From DATJFQ01 sp035495555 (GTDB lineage: Bacteria; Acidobacteriota; Vicinamibacteria; Vicinamibacterales; 2-12-FULL-66-21): a DNA stretch of 37,533 nucleotides. The stretch is from assembly GCA_035495555.1 (NCBI GenBank), contig DATJFQ010000083.1, forward strand, positions 1 to 37,533, given 5' to 3'. Of this stretch, positions 33,299 to 37,533 are shown in pieces. The stretch's first letter is position 1, and every line of letters starts with the position of its first letter. The notes below the pieces were generated by a model. It was not told the DNA's origin and did not search any database. It was given only the letters and a program-made list of their open reading frames with translations. The position numbers were made by a program, and so were the translations under genes.

Positions 33299-33666
33299 CG
33301 GAAGTTCTCCTTCACGGTCTCGACTGTCCGAGGCATGCCGCGCATCGAGCTGACGGCGCGACGGCCGCTCGCGTAGAAGATGCCGCCCACGATCGCCATC
33401 AGCACGCCGATGATGCCGAAGCCGACCCAGTAGGGCCAGTTCAGCCCTTCTGAAATCCCCAGCGCGATCGCCGCGAGGATGAACATCCCCGCGAACCACC
33501 CCGCGACCGCCGCGCCCCCGAAGCCGATGCCGGCCGTCGACGCCTTCGAGACCTCCTGTCTCAATTCCGCGCGCGCGAGTGAGAGTTCTTCTCTGAACAG
33601 GTCACGCACGTCGTCCAGCGCGCCGCGAACGAGCGTGCTCATCGGTGCGTCCGATTCATGTGCCAT
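33295..33666 (-). CDS. Phage-holin-superfamily (YqjE/DUF1469-like) membrane protein
   Basis: 123 residues with an amphipathic N-terminal helix (STLVRGALDDVRDLFREELSLARAELRQEV) and two TM helices (about 45-70 and 78-100), as in the YqjE/DUF1469 or holin_X family. Despite the family name it is normally a housekeeping membrane protein and not a sign of prophage. It is the first gene of the two-gene operon with DUF3618. The ATG at 33666 has a G-rich stretch upstream; AAAGGAG is rather far (16 nt). Confidence 0.82.
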   Translation of the reverse strand: MAHESDAPMSTLVRGALDDVRDLFREELSLARAELRQEVSKASTAGIGFGGAAVAGWFAGMFILAAIALGISEGLNWPYWVGFGIIGVLMAIVGGIFYASGRRAVSSMRGMPRTVETVKENFR

Positions 33667-33720
33667 GTGGTACCCCCGGTTCTCCTTTCGTGCCGCCGGG
33701 GACGAGGATGCAAGGAGCGA

Positions 33721-34536
33721 TTACTGGGCTGTTCTGCTCAGCGCCTTTACCTCGTCGGGGGTGAACCCGCGCTCCCGCAGCTCGCGAACGGCCGTGTCGC
33801 CGTCGGACTTACTCAGCTTCTGGCCGGGCGCCTTCATGATGAGTTCGTGATGGAGGAACGCCGGCGGCCGGTCGCGGCCCAGCAGGCGCGCGAGCGTGAT
33901 TTGACGGCCTGTCGACTGCAACAGATCTTCACCCCGGATCACAAGGTCGATGCCCTGCCGCAGGTCGTCGACGGACACGCAGAACTGATACGTCCAGTTG
34001 CCGTGGCGATCGCGCAGCAGCACGTCGCCGCACTGCGCGGACGGATCCTGAACCTGCGGCCCGAGCCGTTCGTCGGCGAACCGCTCGACTCGGGAATCGA
34101 GACGCACACGCCAGCCAAGACCGTCTCTCAGCGGCAGGTTCTTCTCCCGGCACGTTCCCGGGTACCGCTGCTCCGTATCACCGGTGTTCGCGGAGGCAAT
34201 CTGGCGGCGCGTGCAGTCGCACGCGTACACGAGGCCGAGCCGGCGAAGTTCTTCGAGCGCGCCGCGGTACACCGCTTCCCGATCGCTTTGCCGCCCCTCG
34301 CAGCGGCCCGCGCGAAACGCATGCGTGGGAAAGACATCAGGCGTGTATCCGAGCCAGTCGAGATCGTCGAGGATGCCGCGCTCGTAGTCGGGCCGGCAGC
34401 GCTCCCGATCGTGATCTTCGATTCGAAGCAGCACGCGCGCGCCGCGGGCGTGCGCGGTGTTCCAGACGTACTCGGCGTTGAGGACGTGCCCGAGATGCAG
34501 CCAGCCGGTAGGGGCGGGCGCGAAACGGGTCAGCAA
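33721..34536 (-). CDS. gluQ: Glutamyl-Q tRNA(Asp) synthetase
   Basis: 271 residues, the length of GluQRS, a GluRS paralogue without the anticodon-binding domain that attaches glutamate to queuosine of tRNA-Asp. The class I signatures are HLGH (RFAPAPTGWLHLGH) and KLSKS. The zinc site is kept: Cys-x-Cys in YACDCTR, then Tyr and Cys in RYPGTCR. The start appears to be TTG at 34536, the only start codon in the frame. A 21-codon ORF (34595-34530), beginning MSAPDPAGS, ends with a TGA that overlaps the TTG, so translation may be coupled to it. It follows the propeller gene by 68 bp. Confidence 0.93.
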   Translation of the reverse strand: MLTRFAPAPTGWLHLGHVLNAEYVWNTAHARGARVLLRIEDHDRERCRPDYERGILDDLDWLGYTPDVFPTHAFRAGRCEGRQSDREAVYRGALEELRRLGLVYACDCTRRQIASANTGDTEQRYPGTCREKNLPLRDGLGWRVRLDSRVERFADERLGPQVQDPSAQCGDVLLRDRHGNWTYQFCVSVDDLRQGIDLVIRGEDLLQSTGRQITLARLLGRDRPPAFLHHELIMKAPGQKLSKSDGDTAVRELRERGFTPDEVKALSRTAQ

Positions 34537-34604
34537 GGCGGGTGCGCCGGCGCGTGCGGAGCCGCGAGCGAGCCCGCAGGATCGGGCGCTGACATCAGTG
34601 TCAC

Positions 34605-36344
34605 TTATCTGGGAACCGGCAGCGCAAACGTGCGCGAATCGGACGAGCCGTTATTCGACACCGTCACGGTGAAGAACGTGCCGGCGGATGTGGGCGTGCC
34701 TGAAATGATTCCGGTGGACCCGTCGAGCGTCACGCCCGCCGGCAGTCCGCCGCGCGTGATTTTCCACGACGCCGCGCCGCGCAGGCCCGATGCTGTCAGA
34801 TACGCGACATATGGCATCCCCCGCCTGGCATTGGGAAGCTGCGTCGTCAGAATTGCCAGCGGTGCTGAGGAGGCGTCATCTGCGCCGCGGAGCTGCAGCA
34901 GAAACACGTCCTGTCGCGCCTTCTCGCCGGGCGACCCGACCGGATCGGTACCGAGCGTCTTCTCCCAGTTGGACGTGAACAATACCCATCGTCCGTCTTC
35001 CGACACGTTCGGTCGCGGCGTGTACCAGAACGAGAACTGCGTCGGATCGTCATCGTTCCGGACGTCGCTGCGATGATGTGCGAATCGCCAGATCTCGGCG
35101 CCCGCGTCCGGCGCGACGTCGGTCTGGACGGCGATGATCTCATCGTCCCACGGCCGCCACTCGACGGTGTTCGCGCCGTAACGATAAAGGCCGCTGATGA
35201 ACGGCACGAGCCGATCGGGCTGCGCGTTGTTCCACGTGGGGTGATCTGCGAGCTGCACCTCCTTCGGTGCAATCACAGGCTGCACGAGGTCACGAGTCGT
35301 CAGCGGCCGTGCGAGCGGCCGGAACTGCCACTGCGCCGCGTCATAGGTGGTTGCGGTACAGCAGTCCTGGTTGACGGCGAAGCCAAACGCGTAGGCATCG
35401 TGCCCGCCGGCGTGCGCGGCGTCGAGCGGCAGCGCGGTGAACGAATCGTCCGACAGGTCCCACACGTAGAGCGGCGGCGCCTGCCGCGCACCCTGGCGAT
35501 CGGCACCGCTCGGGTAGAGGAGGACGAAATGACCGCTGCGATCGATGAACGCGTGGTGAAGCGTGAAGTTCAGCGGGGTCCCGGTCGGTTTGCCGTCGAG
35601 CGTCGATGCGGATGTGTCCAGCAGGCGCCGTCTCGCCGCATCGGTCCTGTCGAATACGACGACGTAGTGATGCCGATCCTGGCTCGCGCCGCCAAACATC
35701 GCCAGAATCTTCTCGACGGGGCCCGAACTCGATCCAATCAAGCCGACGTAAGTGCCTTTCAGGACCGATGCGGGTACGACGGTTTCCAGGTCCAGGAGGG
35801 TCGTGTAGCGGCCGGTCGAAAAATCGAACGCGTCCACCGTGTGCTGGTTGGTGCTCGAGCCGTTCTGTGTTCCGTAGACGATGTTTGCGTCGACGTAGCT
35901 GAACTGCGGTTCCAGATAGAACCGGAGCGTGAGCCCCCCTTCGCCCTCGCGCGACGGCTCGATACGTGATGCCGTTCCTGTCGCCGCATCGAACGCGAAC
36001 GGAATGATTGTACCGTCGTTCGTGGTCACGTAGAAGTGGCGACCGTCCGCGGCCCAGGCGTTCTGATGGGTGCCTGACGGTGTTCGGAACGACCGGCCTG
36101 GAAATCCAGGGCGGGTCGACCCGTCTGTGACGCGAACCACCCGGGTGCCGAACACGGGGTCGTTGAACGAGAAGCCTGCGCCGCCGAGATGCAGAATCGG
36201 CGGCTTCACCCTGGGCCCATGGTCCGTGACGGCGTCGTACGCGGAGGGTGCGGCCGCGTTCTGCTGAGCGATGGTCCGCACGGTGTGGCCGGAACCGACG
36301 GTCAGGCCGGCAGCGGCCACGATGGCAAAGCGCAGAGCACGCAT
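34605..36344 (-). CDS. Exported beta-propeller-like protein with C-terminal Ig-like (He_PIG) domain
   Basis: 579 residues with a signal peptide (MRALRFAIVAAAGLTVGSG). Residues about 40-490 have the strand/turn rhythm of a beta-propeller (AADGRHFYVTTNDGTIIPF; PPLYVWDLSDDSFTALPLD; VSEDGRWVLFTSNWE). The last about 80 residues form a putative Ig domain with the pattern LPNARRGMPYVAYLTASG...GLPAGVTLDGSTGIISGTPTSAGTF, common in secreted binding proteins. No catalytic motif is recognised, so ligand or carbohydrate binding is a guess. The start is the ATG at 36344; the open frame upstream runs into the GAGGCGN repeats and the neighbouring lipoprotein gene and is not coding. Confidence 0.83.
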   Translation of the reverse strand: MRALRFAIVAAAGLTVGSGHTVRTIAQQNAAAPSAYDAVTDHGPRVKPPILHLGGAGFSFNDPVFGTRVVRVTDGSTRPGFPGRSFRTPSGTHQNAWAADGRHFYVTTNDGTIIPFAFDAATGTASRIEPSREGEGGLTLRFYLEPQFSYVDANIVYGTQNGSSTNQHTVDAFDFSTGRYTTLLDLETVVPASVLKGTYVGLIGSSSGPVEKILAMFGGASQDRHHYVVVFDRTDAARRRLLDTSASTLDGKPTGTPLNFTLHHAFIDRSGHFVLLYPSGADRQGARQAPPLYVWDLSDDSFTALPLDAAHAGGHDAYAFGFAVNQDCCTATTYDAAQWQFRPLARPLTTRDLVQPVIAPKEVQLADHPTWNNAQPDRLVPFISGLYRYGANTVEWRPWDDEIIAVQTDVAPDAGAEIWRFAHHRSDVRNDDDPTQFSFWYTPRPNVSEDGRWVLFTSNWEKTLGTDPVGSPGEKARQDVFLLQLRGADDASSAPLAILTTQLPNARRGMPYVAYLTASGLRGAASWKITRGGLPAGVTLDGSTGIISGTPTSAGTFFTVTVSNNGSSDSRTFALPVPR

Positions 36345-36544
36345 CAACCGAGTGTGAAGAGAACGGCACCTCGAGCGCAAGCTCAGGCGCAAGCGGGAGG
36401 CGCGAGGCAGGAGGCGCGAGGCGGGAGGCGCGGAAGACGCGACGCGCGAGGCGGGAGGCGCGCCCGAGGCGGGGCGCGCGACGCGACGCTCGAGGCGCGA
36501 AGGCGCGCCGAGACGAGTCGGGTGTCGAACTCGGCGGCCTCGAA
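36345..36544. repeat. Intergenic GAGGCGN heptamer repeats
   Basis: From about 36395 units GGGAGGC, GCGAGGC, AGGAGGC, GCGAGGC, GGGAGGC run in exact 7-nt phase, then decay into mixed GAGGCG-rich sequence up to about 36520. The word is the reverse complement of the CCTCSCR arrays at 37138-37225 and 37376-37452, so the lipoprotein gene is flanked by inverted copies. Confidence 0.75.
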
Positions 36545-37033
36545 CTACTTCTTGACGGTCTCCGTACCGTTGACAGGAATCCCGCACACCGTGCCGGAAT
36601 ACGTGACGACGACGTTGGCGCTGGTCGAGTCCTGCGTCGCCTTGCCGTTGGTGAACGTGAAGGGGCAGTTCACGCCGCCTTGACCGACCAGGCCGTTCGC
36701 GCTCCAGTCCAGCGTCGAGCCGGACAATGTGCCGGTCCCGGAGCCGTTGACGCCGATGTTGCCGCCGCATGTGGCCGCGAAGGACACGTTCGCCGCCGTC
36801 GAGCTGACGGGAGTGACGGTGTATTTCACGTTACCGCAGCCCGTCGCTGGCGTGGACGCCGTCGCCGACGACCATGTGCCCGCGAACACATCCATGCTGA
36901 CGCTCGGCGCGGAGGGTGACGTCGGCGTCGAGCCAGACGACGAATCCTTGTTGCCGTCGAGCAGGTTACAGCCGGCCGACAACGCGCATGCGAGCGCGAT
37001 GACAACCGGAAAAAGGATCGGTGACTTTCGCAT
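36545..37033 (-). CDS. Small lipoprotein of unknown function
   Basis: 162 residues; LSAGC with Cys22 is a lipobox. A Ser/Pro/Thr linker (about 30-45) precedes a beta-rich domain of about 115 residues (MDVFAGTWSSATAS; NVSFAATCGGNIGV; TLDWSANGLVGQGG; VVVTYSGTVCGIPVNG) with four Cys that may form two disulfides. The GTW...S pattern at the domain start resembles lipocalin-like or membrane-bound sensor domains, without firm support. The ATG has GGAGG 5 nt upstream. It is flanked on both sides by heptamer repeats. Confidence 0.78.
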   Translation of the reverse strand: MRKSPILFPVVIALACALSAGCNLLDGNKDSSSGSTPTSPSAPSVSMDVFAGTWSSATASTPATGCGNVKYTVTPVSSTAANVSFAATCGGNIGVNGSGTGTLSGSTLDWSANGLVGQGGVNCPFTFTNGKATQDSTSANVVVTYSGTVCGIPVNGTETVKK

Positions 37034-37137
37034 GGTGCCTCCAACGCAGGGTGCCGGCGCCGCCGCTCTCGTGGCGGAAACAGGGCTTCGATTGGGTTAT
37101 CGGCCGAAGGCTGCCGTACTGCAGGCCTTCGCGTCAC

Positions 37138-37225
37138 CCGCCTCCCGCCTCGCCGCGCCTCCCGCCTCCCTCCCGCTTCCCCCCCGCGCCTCGCGCTTCG
37201 CGCCTCGCGTCTCCCCTCGCGCCGC
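37138..37225. repeat. Heptamer-type repeat CCGCCTC and variants
   Basis: CCGCCTC, CCGCCTC, then degenerate units (CTCCCGC, CCGCTTC, CGCCTCG, CGCTTCG, CGCCTCG) with 7-nt spacing. It runs into the first copy of the 97-bp direct repeat. Confidence 0.7.
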
Positions 37226-37309
37226 GCGCCGATCCGCCTTGTCGTGCGATGGGGCCCCCGCTCGGACAGCCCGCTTCGTGCTCGGCGGCCGGAAAGACTG
37301 TCGACGAGG
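37213..37309. repeat. 97-bp direct repeat, copy 1
   Basis: Identical to 37437-37533, 224 bp downstream. Its right two-thirds is part of a larger inverted structure: GCGATGGGG (37246-37254) pairs with CCCCATCGC (37344-37352), GCCCGCTTCG (37269-37278) with CGAAGCGGGC (37322-37331), and GGCGGC with GCCGCC further in. No convincing gene is seen in this stretch. Confidence 0.75.
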
Positions 37310-37375
37310 AGCCGCCTCCGCGCGAAGCGGGCGCCCGTCCTCGCCCCCATCGCTGGTGAGGCGTCGCGCGCCGGG

Positions 37376-37452
37376 CCTCGCACCTCGCACCTCGCGCCGC
37401 CCGCCTCCCGGCTCGCGCCTCGCGCCTCCCGCCTCGCCCCTCGCGCCGCGCG
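37376..37452. repeat. Heptamer tandem repeat CCTCSCR x11
   Basis: Eleven units in exact phase, mostly CCTCGCA, CCTCGCG, CCTCCCG. It overlaps the start of the second direct-repeat copy. Confidence 0.85.
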
Positions 37453-37533
37453 CCGATCCGCCTTGTCGTGCGATGGGGCCCCCGCTCGGACAGCCCGCTT
37501 CGTGCTCGGCGGCCGGAAAGACTGTCGACGAGG
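37437..37533. repeat. 97-bp direct repeat, copy 2 (cut by window end)
   Basis: Perfect copy of 37213-37309; the match still holds at the last base, so the true repeat may be longer, perhaps a 224-bp tandem unit. Confidence 0.8.

Noticed and set aside
33295..33666. Holin-family gene as a sign of prophage
   Set aside because: No endolysin, integrase or structural phage gene is near, and the DUF1469/DUF3618 pair is common in chromosomes.
37249..37359. Small plus-strand ORF (36 aa) inside the direct repeat
   Set aside because: No ribosome site, biased composition, and the sequence is better explained as a palindromic element.
36826..37383. 185-codon minus-strand ORF at the right edge
   Set aside because: Mostly Arg/Gly/Ala/Glu from translation of heptamer repeats; no ribosome site; overlaps the lipoprotein start.

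Overview
The window looks like a piece of a high-GC genome from the Acidobacteriota, most likely the Vicinamibacteria. This is inferred from gene content, since there is no rRNA to check. The pointers are a Ser/Thr kinase fused to a TolB/WD40-like propeller, two long FtsX/MacB-type permeases without an ATPase (the ADOP type common in Acidobacteria), paired secreted amidohydrolases, a bactofilin, and many small lipoproteins. I see no rRNA, tRNA, CRISPR array, phage or complete insertion sequence. Genes lie on both strands in short operons.

Layout. 1-2.8 kb: the 3' end of the kinase-propeller gene, then a bacterioferritin-like diiron protein. 2.8-5.5 kb (minus): a 12-TM heme-copper-oxidase/NnrS-like protein translationally coupled to a NirK-like two-cupredoxin lipoprotein, with a 41-residue membrane peptide divergent from them. 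5.5-8.6 kb: a luciferase-like oxidoreductase, an unknown protein, a DinB-fold protein and a DJ-1/PfpI protein, with palindromic repeats and a strong 93-nt inverted repeat between them. 8.8-12.5 kb: MreB, a glutaredoxin, and the glycerol operon glpF-glpK. 12.5-17.7 kb: an exported barrel-like protein, an FKBP lipoprotein downstream of an ADOP permease, a degenerate staphylococcal-nuclease-like protein, and a sensor kinase-bactofilin operon (continuing to 19.5 kb). 19.6-23.8 kb: a tightly overlapped three-gene operon in which an MprF-type aminoacyl-phosphatidylglycerol synthase/flippase sits between two AcvB/VirJ-like serine hydrolases. 23.9-30.4 kb: a small unknown protein, a LysR regulator, a TPR protein, a 54-residue zinc-finger-like protein, an active/pseudo-enzyme amidohydrolase pair and a zinc-ribbon methyltransferase. 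30.5-37.5 kb: a second ADOP permease, a holin-family/DUF3618 pair, GluQRS, an exported propeller protein with an Ig-like tail, a small lipoprotein and a repeat-rich right edge.

Two genome-wide habits show. First, at least six genes have a TANNNT -10 box only 7-8 nt before the start codon and no Shine-Dalgarno, which implies leaderless mRNAs, while other genes have strong AGGAGG sites. Second, many intergenic gaps hold heptanucleotide tandem repeats, each with its own 7-letter word. At convergent gene junctions these often fold into hairpins that may act as two-way terminators.

The strongest candidates for something new are the hydrolase-MprF-hydrolase operon, the heptamer repeats, the structured elements at 7240-7332 and 37213-37533, and the cupredoxin protein that has lost key nitrite-reductase residues.
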